A stretch of 64,000 nt of DNA from Verrucomicrobiia bacterium (GTDB taxonomy: Bacteria; Verrucomicrobiota; Verrucomicrobiia; Limisphaerales; JADLHS01): NCBI GenBank assembly GCA_026125285.1, contig JAHCLO010000015.1, positions 62,001-126,000 on the forward strand, read 5' to 3'. The notes beneath the pieces were generated by a model that saw only the letters and a list, made by a program, of their open reading frames with translations, was not told the origin of the DNA and made no database searches. This document shows, piece by piece, positions 27,949 to 37,560 of the stretch; the stretch's first letter is position 1; each line of letters opens with the position of its first letter. The translations under genes were made by a program, and so were the position numbers.

Positions 27949-29958
27949 ATGCAATCGGAACAACTCAAAGTACTGTTGATTGAGCATGATGAGGCGTTCG
28001 CGCGCGTCCTCAGTGGGATGCTGGACCAGGTGCGCGATCGCGTTGGCGGGGTCAGCATCGCCGCCACGCTGGATGAGGGTATCGCCCGTCTGGCCAAGGA
28101 GCAGTTCAACGTGGTGCTGCTGGAATTCTTCCTGCCGGACGGGGTCGGCTTGTTGAACATCCCGTTGTTGAAAGAGAAGTCCCCGCGGGTGCCCATCATT
28201 GTCGTCGGGGCGGAGGATGATGAGACCATTTCCGTCGAAGCCGTTCATGCCGGGGCGCAGGATTATCTGGTGAAGAGCCAACTCAGTCCCCGCTGGCTGT
28301 TGCGCTCGATCCATTATGCCATTGAACGGCATCAGGCCGACCTGAGTCTGGCGGACGCGCGGGAGAGGTATCGCGGCATCTTCAATCATTTGGTGGAAGG
28401 CATCTTTCAAACGACGCCCGACGGCCAGTATTTGCTGGCCAACGCGGCGCTGGCGCGCATTTACGGATATGCCACGCCCGAGGAGTTGATCCAGAATTTA
28501 ACGAACATCGGCGATACACTGTATGTCGAGCCGGGGCGCCGGGAAGAATTCATGCGCCAGATGGAGGAACATGACACGATCACGGACTTTGAATCGCGCA
28601 TATACCGCAAAGACGGGAGCGTGATCTGGATTTCGGAGAACTGCCGCGCGATTCGGGACGCGCGCGGACGCCTGCATTACTACGAAGGTACCGTGGAGGA
28701 CATCACTTTGCGGCGCGAGGCCGAGGCCAAATTGCGCGATTCCGAGGTGCTGTATCATTCCCTGGTGGAAACGCTGCCGCAGAATATTTTCCGCAAGGAC
28801 TTGCAAGAGCGATTCACGTTTGCGAACCAGCAGTTCTGTCGCGCGCTGGGCCGCCCGTTGGAGGAAATCCTCGGGAAAACGGACTTCGATTTCTTTCCGG
28901 CGGAGATGGCGGCGAAGTATCAACGCGACGACCGGCGCGTGCTCGAAACCGGGAAGAGCTTTGACACGGTCGAGGAGCATCAGTTGCCGGACGGGCAGAA
29001 GCTCTATGTGCAGGTGGTGAAAACGCCGTTACGCGGCGCGTATGCCCAGATTACCGGCTTGCAGGGAATTTTCTGGGACATCACCCCACAAAAGCTGGCC
29101 GAGGAACAAACGCGGCAGGCAACCGCGGAACTGGCGCGCAGCCGGGAACAATTGCGGTTGAAGAATCTCCAGATGGAGGACGACCTCAAGATGGCGCGCG
29201 AAATCCAGCTCACGATGTTGCCGCAGCAATATCCCGTGTTGCCGCAAGACGCCACCCCGGCGGAAAGCGCCTTTCTATTTACGCACCGGTATCATCCCAC
29301 CGGGGCGGTGGGTGGGGACTTCTTCAGCGTGTCGGCGTTGTCGGATTCGGAGGTGGCGGTGTTCATTTGCGACGTCGCCGGCCACGGCGTGCGTTCGGCG
29401 CTGGTCACCGCCATGATTCGGGCGCTGGTCGAGGAACTGAAACCACTGGCGCACGAACCGGGCAACTTCCTCACGAAACTCAATTCCGATCTGTGCGAAA
29501 TCCTCCGGCACACGGGCACGCCGATGTTGACGACCGCCTTCTATCTGGTGGCCAGCGCCAGGACCGGCGTCATGCGGTACGCCAATGCCGGTCATCCCAA
29601 GCCCTTGTTGCTGCGGCGCAACGCGGACCGGGTTGATTCGCTCCTTAATACCTCTGGCCGAAGCCAGCCGGCGTTGGGCTTGTTTGAGAAGGCGCTCTAC
29701 CAGACCTCCGAAGTCACGCTCGCGCCGCGGGACCTGGTGATGTTATTCACCGACGGCCTCTACGAAGTGGAAGCGCCGGATGAAACCATGTACAGCCAGG
29801 AGATGCTGCTGGCCGCCGCCCGACAACGCCTCCACTCGCCGGCCGCGACGTTGTTCGACGAGGTTTTGGGGGCGGTGGAGGAGTTTGCAGACAGCCGAGG
29901 ATTCATGGACGACGTCTGCATGGTCGGCGTGGAACTGGCGCATCTAACGCCCGGCTGA
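27949..29958 (+). CDS. Degenerate receiver - PAS - PAS - PP2C (SpoIIE/RsbU-type) phosphatase
   Basis: About 669 residues from the ATG at 27949. The N-terminal REC domain (1-125) keeps the acidic pocket (EHDE) and Lys109 but has Glu59 (VVLLEFFLPDG) where the phosphoacceptor Asp is expected, and no Thr/Ser before GAEDD. Two PAS domains follow (about 140-260 and 265-390). A coiled linker AREIQLTMLP leads to a SpoIIE-type PP2C domain with GGDFF, CDVAGHG, NAGHPKPLLL, LFTDGLYEV and DDVCMVG. Such phosphatases dephosphorylate anti-sigma antagonists in partner switching; no partner is adjacent. The divergent subtilase is separated by repeat C. Confidence 0.88.
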   Translation: MQSEQLKVLLIEHDEAFARVLSGMLDQVRDRVGGVSIAATLDEGIARLAKEQFNVVLLEFFLPDGVGLLNIPLLKEKSPRVPIIVVGAEDDETISVEAVHAGAQDYLVKSQLSPRWLLRSIHYAIERHQADLSLADARERYRGIFNHLVEGIFQTTPDGQYLLANAALARIYGYATPEELIQNLTNIGDTLYVEPGRREEFMRQMEEHDTITDFESRIYRKDGSVIWISENCRAIRDARGRLHYYEGTVEDITLRREAEAKLRDSEVLYHSLVETLPQNIFRKDLQERFTFANQQFCRALGRPLEEILGKTDFDFFPAEMAAKYQRDDRRVLETGKSFDTVEEHQLPDGQKLYVQVVKTPLRGAYAQITGLQGIFWDITPQKLAEEQTRQATAELARSREQLRLKNLQMEDDLKMAREIQLTMLPQQYPVLPQDATPAESAFLFTHRYHPTGAVGGDFFSVSALSDSEVAVFICDVAGHGVRSALVTAMIRALVEELKPLAHEPGNFLTKLNSDLCEILRHTGTPMLTTAFYLVASARTGVMRYANAGHPKPLLLRRNADRVDSLLNTSGRSQPALGLFEKALYQTSEVTLAPRDLVMLFTDGLYEVEAPDETMYSQEMLLAAARQRLHSPAATLFDEVLGAVEEFADSRGFMDDVCMVGVELAHLTPG

Positions 29959-30083
29959 AACCTGGCGGGAGGGAATCTGATTCGACCGGGTGAAAAAGTG
30001 GTTTCCGGCCAAAGAAACGCTTTACTGAGCGTCCGGTCTGCATAAATTGTCGGGCAGTTAAACAGTAACATGCGAAGCACAAC

Positions 30084-30362
30084 ATGGACCTGCATCACCC
30101 AATCCTGAGAGAATTTCCGGATCATCGCGACACCATTCAGCGCCTCAAGGGCAGTGACGCGCACTTTCGGAAAATGTACGACGAATATCACAACCTCGAC
30201 GACGCGGTGTATCGCATTGAAGAGGAAATTGATTTCGCGACCGACCAGGAGATCGAGGAATTGAAGATGCGGCGAGCGAAGCTCAAGGATTACATTTACC
30301 ACCTCATCCGCCACGCCCCGGCGGCCTGCCCCACCTGCAACGGTTCGGGGCTGGCCCGCTGA
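30084..30362 (+). CDS. DUF465/YdcH-like helical protein with a C-terminal CPTC knuckle
   Basis: The 92-residue protein fits the YdcH/DUF465 helical hairpin: HPILREFPDHRDTIQRLK, then a long acidic helix and MRRAKLKDYIYHLIR. Function of the family is unknown. Unusually it ends with ACPTCNGSGLAR, a CxxCxGxG half-knuckle as in DnaJ zinc fingers. It follows the phosphatase gene by 125 nt in the same direction. Confidence 0.75.
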   Translation: MDLHHPILREFPDHRDTIQRLKGSDAHFRKMYDEYHNLDDAVYRIEEEIDFATDQEIEELKMRRAKLKDYIYHLIRHAPAACPTCNGSGLAR

Positions 30363-30520
30363 ATCCGCCGCGCTGAGGTGCTGGCTCGCGCAGAGAGGCG
30401 CGCGACGCAGGATTGTTGCTCCGTCTTGGCTTCCGCCTGCCAGGCGCTGTTGGATCGTCAAGTTGCGCTGGCGGGTGGAGACAGAATTCGAGAGAATGCC
30501 GCCGGCCTTTCTCTGTTCGA

Positions 30521-32128
30521 TTAGTTCTGGTCGAACCGCTCCACCTCGCGGGCAAAGGCTTCCAGACCGCTGAAGTTGCGTTGCCAGGTAGTGTACATCA
30601 CTCCAACCACACCCGGAACCTTGCGCGCTGTTTCCAACCATTGGCCGATTTGTTCCGGGCTGGTGTCATAATAACCGGCGAGGATTTGCTGATGACCGCG
30701 TTCGGAGAAGAACTTCAGGCTGGCCGCGCGTTGGCCGAAATTCCAGTTCATGATGACCACGTTATTGTCGAGTCCTTCCCACGCTCCGCGCAAGTCTCCC
30801 CTCACCAGGTAATAGTCTGGCACGGCGTTGTGGTGTGGATCGAACATGTCGCTCCAAACCAGGATGCGCCCGCCGGGATTGACGCCACGCAACCAGGCCA
30901 CACACTTCCGCGCGTTGTCCGCCACGATTTCCGCGGCCGATAATCCGCGCCGACGACAGGATTCGTCCCAGCCGAGCACCCGCCATTCGTCGTGCGACAT
31001 CAAATAACTGCGGGCGCTCCAGGCTTCGTGGACTTCCCGGGCCTGGCGTGCCAATAGTTCCTCGAATTTTGGTTCGCTCACGCAGCCGCAGACCTGGCCG
31101 TCGTAAATAACGTGCGGATGGAAATACGAGACACGCAGCCGGGCGCCGTCGGGTTGTGTTGTCCTCAGCATCGGCGGATCATGCCAAACCTCGTATTCGC
31201 CGGGCCACGGCTGGTTGCCCATGCGCGGGTCATGCAATGGGTCAAAGTCCTCTCCTTCCTTCAGTTCGCGTCCGCCTGCAAGTCGCACGACTAGCGGGCA
31301 ACCGGAGCGCCGCAACAGGTTTACCGGCCCGACCTCCGCCAGTTGCGGGTCGGCCAGCCAAAGCGAGCCGCTGTCCGCCCCCCACGCGCCGATGTAAATG
31401 GCCACGTTCGTGTGCTCCAGCGAATTGAAGGTGACATGGTGCGTGGTCCAATCCTGGGTCTGCCTGGCTCGCAATGAGGTGTAGCTGAGGTTGCGATTGC
31501 CGCCCACGAGTGCCTTGATTTCCGGTTGGCCGCGAAAATCGCGCGTCTTGAGGCGAACGGAAACGCGATATTGCCGAAACGGTGACACCGGAACGTGCGC
31601 CATGATCCGGGCGTTAGCACCCTTGGGATCGGTCACACGGAGACCGTCTTCGTCGGGCTGGAGATTGTCATCAATGAACCCCCAATGTCGCCGCTCGGCC
31701 AATGGTGGCAGGGCTACCGGCGGTTCCGCCAAGATCTGCGCCAGGCCGTTGCTGACGACGAACAGCGCGTTGCGCACCGGCAAACCTGCCGCCAGATTCG
31801 GATCGTGCCACAGAAGGTCGTTGGAATAGCCCACTGGAAACACGGCCGGCACGAGTTCAATCCCCAATTCGTCCGCCACTTGCCGGATCCGCTGGATGTG
31901 TTGTTGGTAACGCGGGTCCAACTCGCGGATGCGTGTGAACTTGGAATCCGCTAGCAGAAAGTGCGAAAAGCCAAGAGGTCCGGCGCGGCGCATCAATGCT
32001 TCGAGCCGTTCGGTTTCGGCCGGCACCAACAAATTCACTTGGGCATATACCCAGCGTTCGAGAGGGGCGGAGAGCAACTCGCCGGCGGGAATCGCGGTCA
32101 ACACCAGTAGGACGAGGATGCGAATCAT
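30521..32128 (-). CDS. Exported TIM-barrel glycoside-hydrolase-like protein with an inserted jelly-roll
   Basis: About 535 residues from the ATG at 32126-32128, which opens a signal peptide (MIRILVLLVLTAIPAGELLSA). The order RRAGPLGFSHFLLADSKF, then a beta-rich segment (HVPVSPFRQYRVSVRLKTRD, WTTHHVTFNS), then MSHDEWRVLGWDESC, GGRILVWSDMFDPHHN and VIMNWNF suggests a GH20-like (beta/alpha) barrel interrupted by a carbohydrate-binding domain. D and E residues in SHDE and GWDES would be the catalytic region by analogy. I do not recognise a named family, so the substrate is unknown. Confidence 0.6.
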   Translation of the reverse strand: MIRILVLLVLTAIPAGELLSAPLERWVYAQVNLLVPAETERLEALMRRAGPLGFSHFLLADSKFTRIRELDPRYQQHIQRIRQVADELGIELVPAVFPVGYSNDLLWHDPNLAAGLPVRNALFVVSNGLAQILAEPPVALPPLAERRHWGFIDDNLQPDEDGLRVTDPKGANARIMAHVPVSPFRQYRVSVRLKTRDFRGQPEIKALVGGNRNLSYTSLRARQTQDWTTHHVTFNSLEHTNVAIYIGAWGADSGSLWLADPQLAEVGPVNLLRRSGCPLVVRLAGGRELKEGEDFDPLHDPRMGNQPWPGEYEVWHDPPMLRTTQPDGARLRVSYFHPHVIYDGQVCGCVSEPKFEELLARQAREVHEAWSARSYLMSHDEWRVLGWDESCRRRGLSAAEIVADNARKCVAWLRGVNPGGRILVWSDMFDPHHNAVPDYYLVRGDLRGAWEGLDNNVVIMNWNFGQRAASLKFFSERGHQQILAGYYDTSPEQIGQWLETARKVPGVVGVMYTTWQRNFSGLEAFAREVERFDQN

Positions 32129-32274
32129 GGCGTCAGCCTGCGCCCGAACCGCTGATAGGTCAATGTCCGGCACGGAGGGATGAGCATTGGCTGGCGAATC
32201 GGAGGTTGCATGTTGCGTTTGGAGAATTAGATTCAGCCCACACCAGAAGAATCTGTAAGCCGAACGACTGGAAT

Positions 32275-32730
32275 ATGAAGACCATTGCCAACCGCCTTTT
32301 TGCCCCGGGACCCGGAACCACGCTAAACCACGGCGCCCTATTGGTTCTGCGGCTGTGGTTGGGCTTGAGCATGTTCTTCCTGCACGGTCTGGATAAACTG
32401 CTTCATTTCGGCAGCAAGGCATCGAAGTTTCCCGACCTGCTGGGGCTGGGCAGCACGTGCGCGTTGGCCCTGGCGGTGTTCGCCGAGGTATTTTGCAGCG
32501 CGATGTTGGTGCTGGGATTGTTGAGCCGCTTTGCCGCCTTCAGCTTGTGCCTCACCATGCTGGTGGCTTACGCGCTGGTTCACAAGCTGGCGCTCAGTGG
32601 CGCCAGCAGCGGTGAACTGGCCTTCATCTATCTGGGGGGATATTTGGCCCTGCTGCTCGCCGGGCCGGGACGTTACTCTGCTGATGCCTGTCTATTCGCC
32701 AAGACATCTAAGTTCACCAGCCCGGCATGA
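32275..32730 (+). CDS. DoxX-family membrane protein
   Basis: About 151 residues with four hydrophobic helices. ALLVLRLWLGLSMFFLHGLDKLLHFG is the DoxX N-terminal pattern, and ALAVFAEVFCSAMLVLGL is the second helix. The family is tied loosely to redox or sulfur metabolism, and a precise function is not known. Its stop overlaps an ATG (ATGA at 32727) that is in frame with the following PQQ-propeller gene. Confidence 0.85.
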   Translation: MKTIANRLFAPGPGTTLNHGALLVLRLWLGLSMFFLHGLDKLLHFGSKASKFPDLLGLGSTCALALAVFAEVFCSAMLVLGLLSRFAAFSLCLTMLVAYALVHKLALSGASSGELAFIYLGGYLALLLAGPGRYSADACLFAKTSKFTSPA

Positions 32731-32774
32731 ACCGCTGTCACCGGATGCCGGAACGCTCCGATTATCGCCGAACC

Positions 32775-34055
32775 ATGAAAGCTCCTCTTTGTTTCCTCCG
32801 GATCGCCGCCTGGTTGATCATCACCGGTCTGGCCAGTGAAGCGCAGGAGTGGACGCGGTTTCGTGGCCCCAATGGCAGTGGCATCAGCGAGGCGAAGACC
32901 ATCCCGACCCGGTGGGCAAACGAGGATTTCAATTGGAAGGTGGCACTGCCGGGCGTGGGACATTCCTCGCCAGTATTGTGGGGCGACCGGATTTTTCTCA
33001 CGAGTGCCGACGAACGGCAAATGCAGTTCATCGTACTGTGCGTCAGCACGGAGGATGGCCGCTTGCTCTGGCAAAAGACCTTTCCGTTCATGCCGCATCG
33101 CAAGCACGCCAACAACGCCTTCGCGGCTTCCACCCCGACGGTGGACGCGCAGCGCGTGTACCTCAACCGCACCGAACCCGGCCACAATCGGCTGATGGCG
33201 CTGACGCATCGCGGCGAATTGGTCTGGGAGAAGGACCTTGGACCGCACCGCACGCAACACGCCGGCGGCGCTTCCCCGATTCTCCACGCCGGGATGGTGG
33301 TATTGGCCAATGAACAGGATGGCGAGAGTTTTCTCGTTGCCGTGGATACCCGCACCGGCGCCACCCGGTGGCAAACTCCCCGCCAAACCGGCAACTCCGC
33401 GGCGGCCTACTCCACGCCCTGCGTTTATCAACCGAAAGCGGAAAGGCCGGTCCTGATATTCAACAGTGAGATGCACGGCATCTCCGGAGTCGCGCCGGAG
33501 ACGGGCAAAGTATTGTGGGAGTTTGCCTCCGCCTTCGACAAACGCAGCGTCAGTTCGCCGGTCATTGCGGGTGAGTTGATCATCGGTTCCTGCGGCAGTG
33601 GCGGTGGCGGCAATTACGTCGTCGCCGTGCGTCCCGGCGAGGCGGTTGGGGACAGACCGCCGCAACGCGCGTACGAGATTCGCCGCTCCGCGCCGTACGT
33701 GCCCACGGGTGTGGCGTTGGGCGAACGACTTTTCTTATGGAGCGACGCCGGGATTGTCACATGCGCGGTTGCCGCGTCAGGCGAAATCAAGTGGCAGGAG
33801 CGGGTGGGAGGGAATTTTTTCAGTTCACCGGTGTGCGTTGATGGCCGGTTATTCGGCGTTTCGACGCGCGGGGAGGTGGTGGTTGTGGCCGCCACGGATC
33901 ACTTTGAGGTGCTGGCTCGCAATAGCCTGGACGAGCAGACACATAGCACGCCCGCCGTTGCGGGAGGCCGGATGTATGTGCGCTCGCTTCGCCAACTGTT
34001 CAGCATCGGAGGCAAGGTTGCGAGCGACTTGCCGGTCAGCGATCCTGGATCCTAG
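32775..34055 (+). CDS. Exported PQQ-repeat beta-propeller protein (BamB-like)
   Basis: The 426-residue form starts at MKAPLCFLRIAAWLIITG, a signal peptide; an ATG at 32727 overlapping the DoxX stop adds 16 residues and could be used through coupling. The mature part starts EWTRFRGPNGSGISEAKTIP, typical of Planctomycete/Verrucomicrobial PQQ-propeller proteins. Repeat strands such as SSPVLWGDRIFLTSADERQ and SSPVCVDGRLFGVSTRGEVV recur. No PQQ-binding dehydrogenase motif is evident, so it is probably a structural or binding protein. Confidence 0.8.
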   Translation: MKAPLCFLRIAAWLIITGLASEAQEWTRFRGPNGSGISEAKTIPTRWANEDFNWKVALPGVGHSSPVLWGDRIFLTSADERQMQFIVLCVSTEDGRLLWQKTFPFMPHRKHANNAFAASTPTVDAQRVYLNRTEPGHNRLMALTHRGELVWEKDLGPHRTQHAGGASPILHAGMVVLANEQDGESFLVAVDTRTGATRWQTPRQTGNSAAAYSTPCVYQPKAERPVLIFNSEMHGISGVAPETGKVLWEFASAFDKRSVSSPVIAGELIIGSCGSGGGGNYVVAVRPGEAVGDRPPQRAYEIRRSAPYVPTGVALGERLFLWSDAGIVTCAVAASGEIKWQERVGGNFFSSPVCVDGRLFGVSTRGEVVVVAATDHFEVLARNSLDEQTHSTPAVAGGRMYVRSLRQLFSIGGKVASDLPVSDPGS

Positions 34056-34061
34056 CCGGAT

Positions 34062-35300
34062 TCAAGGTTGGCGCTCCGCGGCAGAAACCGGCTGGAGAGC
34101 ACCCGCGCGTTTCAACCTCTCCAACACGCGCGCCACCGGCAGGGCTTCGACCGTGCCGCGGAAACCGACAACGGTGCTGGCCGTGAACATGGAATTGTAG
34201 ATGGCCTCTTCCGTGGCTTCCGCCACCGCCTGGAAGAGCGGGGTGATCACCTCGTTCGCAAGTTCCGTTGTTCGGTGGGAGGTTTCTCCCTGCCGTCGTC
34301 GGCACTCGGTCGCGGTGGAGAAGGCAATGACGTAGTCGCCCGAGCCATTGGACAGGTTTGAGCCAGTGCGCGCCAGGCCCGCCAGCGCGCGGGCCGCCAG
34401 CCGTTCCAGATTGCGGGAACTTAACGGAGCATCGGTGGCGACGATGATCATGATGCTGCCGTCGCCGGTGTGGTCGAGCATTGGCGAGGCTTCGGCCCCG
34501 GCTTTGGCGGTGAGGCCGGAGGCTCCCTTGCTGGAGTGCGTTGCCGCCTGTCCGGTCAATTCCCGGCCAATCCGCACGCCGTTGATGGTCAGATCGCCGC
34601 CGAAATTACTTTGCACCAACACGCCGACGGTGTAGGCGCCAGACTTGTCCGGCAACTTGCGCGAGCTGGTGCCGATGCCGCCTTTCCAACCGAACGCCAC
34701 GGTACCCGTGCCGGCGCCCACAGCTCCTTCCTGAACCCGGCCGCCCGTGGCGTTGGTGAGGGCGTGGACCACGTGCTCGGGGAGGACGGGCCGCGCCCGA
34801 ATATCACTCAGAAATCCGTCGTTGGTTTCGCCGACAACGGGATTGATGGACCGGACTTCCGCCATGTCGGGTTGCGAGAGCAGCCACGCAACCATGGCAT
34901 CCGCTACTTTCCAGACACCCAGGGTGCCAGTAAGGAGAATTGGAGTTTCGAGTTCGCCCAGTTCCTGGACTTGGGTTACGCCGAGTAGTTTGCCGAAACC
35001 ATTTCCCACATGAATCGCCGCCGGCACACGATTGCGGAAAACATTTCCGCCGTGCGGCAGGATGGCTGTGACGCCGGTGTGGACGGATTGGCCGTTGGTT
35101 AGTGTGGTGTGCCCAACGCGCACGCCCGCCACGTCAGTAATCGCGTTCAACGGTCCCGGTGACAAAGAACCTACCATCACTCCGGCATCACGCACCCGGA
35201 GTTGGCCGAGCGAAGTCTGAGTGAGCATCACAAGGACAACGCTGAGAAGCGCAAGGACAGCAACCAATCGGGAAGATCGGAGCACACTGTGAGTTGTCAT
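34062..35300 (-). CDS. Exported P1-family (DmpA/S58) aminopeptidase-like protein
   Basis: About 412 residues with a signal peptide (LVAVLALLSVVLVMLTQTSLG), then the S58 N-terminus NAITDVAGVRVGHTTL. The self-cleavage region is AFGWKGGIGTSSRKLP, where an N-terminal-nucleophile Ser/Thr is exposed in DmpA-type enzymes. DAPLSSRNLERLAARALAGLAR and STATECRR are also family-typical. DmpA-type enzymes release N-terminal D- or L-residues. It faces the PQQ gene tail to tail. Confidence 0.85.
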   Translation of the reverse strand: MTTHSVLRSSRLVAVLALLSVVLVMLTQTSLGQLRVRDAGVMVGSLSPGPLNAITDVAGVRVGHTTLTNGQSVHTGVTAILPHGGNVFRNRVPAAIHVGNGFGKLLGVTQVQELGELETPILLTGTLGVWKVADAMVAWLLSQPDMAEVRSINPVVGETNDGFLSDIRARPVLPEHVVHALTNATGGRVQEGAVGAGTGTVAFGWKGGIGTSSRKLPDKSGAYTVGVLVQSNFGGDLTINGVRIGRELTGQAATHSSKGASGLTAKAGAEASPMLDHTGDGSIMIIVATDAPLSSRNLERLAARALAGLARTGSNLSNGSGDYVIAFSTATECRRRQGETSHRTTELANEVITPLFQAVAEATEEAIYNSMFTASTVVGFRGTVEALPVARVLERLKRAGALQPVSAAERQP

Positions 35301-35329
35301 TGCCGGCACCGAGGTTTCGCCGCGCCCGG

Positions 35330-35908
35330 CTATTGCAGCCGTTCCGCCAGCGCGGCCTGGCTCTTGGCGAAGACTTCCTGGTGGAGCGAGTTGCCGTGCG
35401 AATCAATCGTAACCACAGCGGGGAAATCCACCACCTCAAGTTCCCAGATCGCCTCGGGCGAACCGAACTCATCCTTAAAATATACGTTGCGCACTTGCTT
35501 GATACATTCGGCCAGCACCTGCGCCGCGCCGCCGATGCCGTGCAAATACACGCAGCCATGTTCCTTGCACGCCGCCAGCGTCCGTTCACCCATGCCGCCC
35601 TTGCCAATGACCCCGCGCACGCCGAAGTCCCGGATGATCTGCCACTGATACGGCTCTTCACGAATGGACGTTGTCGGCCCGGCGGCGGTGCATTTATAGG
35701 TGCCGTCCGGCTGTTGCATCATCACGGGGCCACAATGATAGATGATGCCGTCCTGGAGGCTGACCCCGGGCGGCAACTTGCCGCCGTCGTGCAAATACTT
35801 GTGGACCGCGTCGCGTCCGGTAAACACCACGCCGGAAATCAAAACCTCGTCGCCGACTTTCAGCGCACGAATTTTTTCTTCGGTGAAGGGGAAGGATAAT
35901 TTGATCAT
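35330..35908 (-). CDS. Class I fumarate hydratase beta subunit (C-terminal domain)
   Basis: The 192-residue protein matches the C-terminal catalytic domain of iron-sulfur fumarases and L-tartrate dehydratase beta subunits: [34 protein letters not shown] and VIGKGGMGE. The ATG at 35908 was chosen because upstream residues are not conserved. The alpha subunit, which holds the 4Fe-4S cysteines, is not adjacent. It could act with an unlinked alpha subunit. Confidence 0.88.
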   Translation of the reverse strand: MIKLSFPFTEEKIRALKVGDEVLISGVVFTGRDAVHKYLHDGGKLPPGVSLQDGIIYHCGPVMMQQPDGTYKCTAAGPTTSIREEPYQWQIIRDFGVRGVIGKGGMGERTLAACKEHGCVYLHGIGGAAQVLAECIKQVRNVYFKDEFGSPEAIWELEVVDFPAVVTIDSHGNSLHQEVFAKSQAALAERLQ

Positions 35909-36077
35909 AACTTTGCTATGGCAGAGAATACGAACTTTTGCGCCAGGGTGCAATCGCCACCGTTCAGAAGTTCTGCACCTCATCCTGTTGCGAACGAGAC
36001 AATTCCTGTATTGTCCGCCTGCGCTTTGCGTCTGGACTGCGGCGACAATGAGTCAACGTATAGAACCACAACGAAAC

Positions 36078-37241
36078 ATGAGCATGACCATGAAAATGAC
36101 TTCCCCGTCCTGGCTGATGGCTCTGGCGATCACCGTAACTGCCGCGGCGCGGGCGGAGTTGCAGCACACCGATGTTTTTGTTTCCGGCCAGGACGGTTAC
36201 CACACCTACCGCATCCCGGCCATTGTGACCACCACCGACGGCACGGTGCTGGCCTTTGCCGAAGGCCGCAAACATTCCGCCAGTGACACGGGGGACATTG
36301 ACCTTGTCTTGAAGCGCAGCGCCGATGGCGGTCACACTTGGAGTGAGCTGTCTGTGGTCTGGGACGACGGCGCGAACACCTGCGGGAACCCGTGTCCAGT
36401 AGTGGACCGTCAGACTGGCACGATCTGGCTCTTGTTGACATGGAATCGCGGGGACGACGCCGAGCCGCGCATCATTGCGCAAACCAGCAAGGACACGCGG
36501 CGGGTTTTTGTTACTCACTCGACCGATGATGGCCAGTCGTGGGCCAGGCCGCAGGAAATCACCGCCACGACCAAGTTGACCAACTGGACCTGGTACGCGA
36601 CCGGACCGGGCGCCGGGATTCAAGTCGAACAGGGATCGCATCGCGGGCGATTGGTCATTCCCTGCGACCACATTGAGGCCGGCACGAAGCGGTACTTTTC
36701 GCATGTCATTTTCTCCGATGACCACGGTAAGAACTGGCAACTGGGTGGCAGTTCTCCGCGGGATCAAGTGAACGAATGTGAAGTGGTGGAGTTGACTGGC
36801 AATCGCCTCCTGTTGAACATGCGAAACTACGACCGTGCCCAGCGCACCCGGCAAACGGCCTTCAGCTACGATGGTGGTGTAACGTGGACCGACCAGCGCC
36901 ACGCGACGGAGTTGATCGAGCCAATCTGTCAGGCCAGCATTCGCCGCTACTCGTGGCCCGACGACGGCCAGAAGGGCAACATCCTGTTCTCGAACCCGGC
37001 CAGCACGCGCCGGGAAAAAATGACGGTTCGCCTGAGCACGGATGAGGGGCAAACCTGGCCGGCGGCCCGACAACTCCACGCTGGACCATCGGCTTATTCA
37101 TGTTTGGTCATCCTCCCCGATCAGACCATTGGTTGTTTGTATGAAGCGGGAGAGAAAAGCCCCTACGAAAAAATCGTGCTGGCTCGCTTCAGTCTCGACT
37201 GGCTCACGGCCGGCAAAGCAACGGTCCGCGATTCGGAGTGA
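36078..37241 (+). CDS. Exported sialidase-like BNR-repeat protein (GH33 type)
   Basis: About 387 residues with a signal peptide ([15 protein letters not shown]). GH33 marks are YRIPAI (RIP motif), [14 protein letters not shown], and five Asp boxes: [32 protein letters not shown] and STDEGQTW. The catalytic acid/base and Arg/Tyr set appears complete: [16 protein letters not shown] and SAYSCL. It probably removes terminal sialic acid or a related sugar outside the cytoplasm. No transport or catabolic genes for sialic acid are adjacent. Confidence 0.88.
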   Translation: MSMTMKMTSPSWLMALAITVTAAARAELQHTDVFVSGQDGYHTYRIPAIVTTTDGTVLAFAEGRKHSASDTGDIDLVLKRSADGGHTWSELSVVWDDGANTCGNPCPVVDRQTGTIWLLLTWNRGDDAEPRIIAQTSKDTRRVFVTHSTDDGQSWARPQEITATTKLTNWTWYATGPGAGIQVEQGSHRGRLVIPCDHIEAGTKRYFSHVIFSDDHGKNWQLGGSSPRDQVNECEVVELTGNRLLLNMRNYDRAQRTRQTAFSYDGGVTWTDQRHATELIEPICQASIRRYSWPDDGQKGNILFSNPASTRREKMTVRLSTDEGQTWPAARQLHAGPSAYSCLVILPDQTIGCLYEAGEKSPYEKIVLARFSLDWLTAGKATVRDSE

Positions 37242-37560
37242 CAAGAGGAAGCTGGACTGCCGTTTGCCTCTCGCCGTCGGTTGTCCGAATGGCTGGCCGC
37301 CGGGAACATCAAGAGTGCATCACGGTGATCTTGGGATCACGAGGAATGATGCGGGGCCGGCTCCTCACTCACCCAATTGAGACACAGCAATGACCCGGCA
37401 AGTGACGCCCTTGGCTGCTACCGCCAGTGCCATCTGATTGGTAGTGGACAAGCACGTGTCTTTCGCGCATCAGTGGTACTGGATTCATGGCAGAACCGGG
37501 CCGGAATCCAACGTGAGTGTTTGCTGGTCACGGCAAAAACCTCGGACCTTCGGAGGCGAT
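37242..37560. other. Gene-free stretch between sialidase and four-repeat protein
   Basis: I see no conserved reading frame, RNA fold or dispersed repeat in these 319 bp. The only clear element is the Shine-Dalgarno GGAGG at 37552-37556, which fixes the next start at 37561. Confidence 0.5.

Noticed and set aside
36048..36077. Upstream ATG for the sialidase
   Set aside because: It would add ten residues before the signal peptide; the ATG at 36078 gives a better signal sequence.
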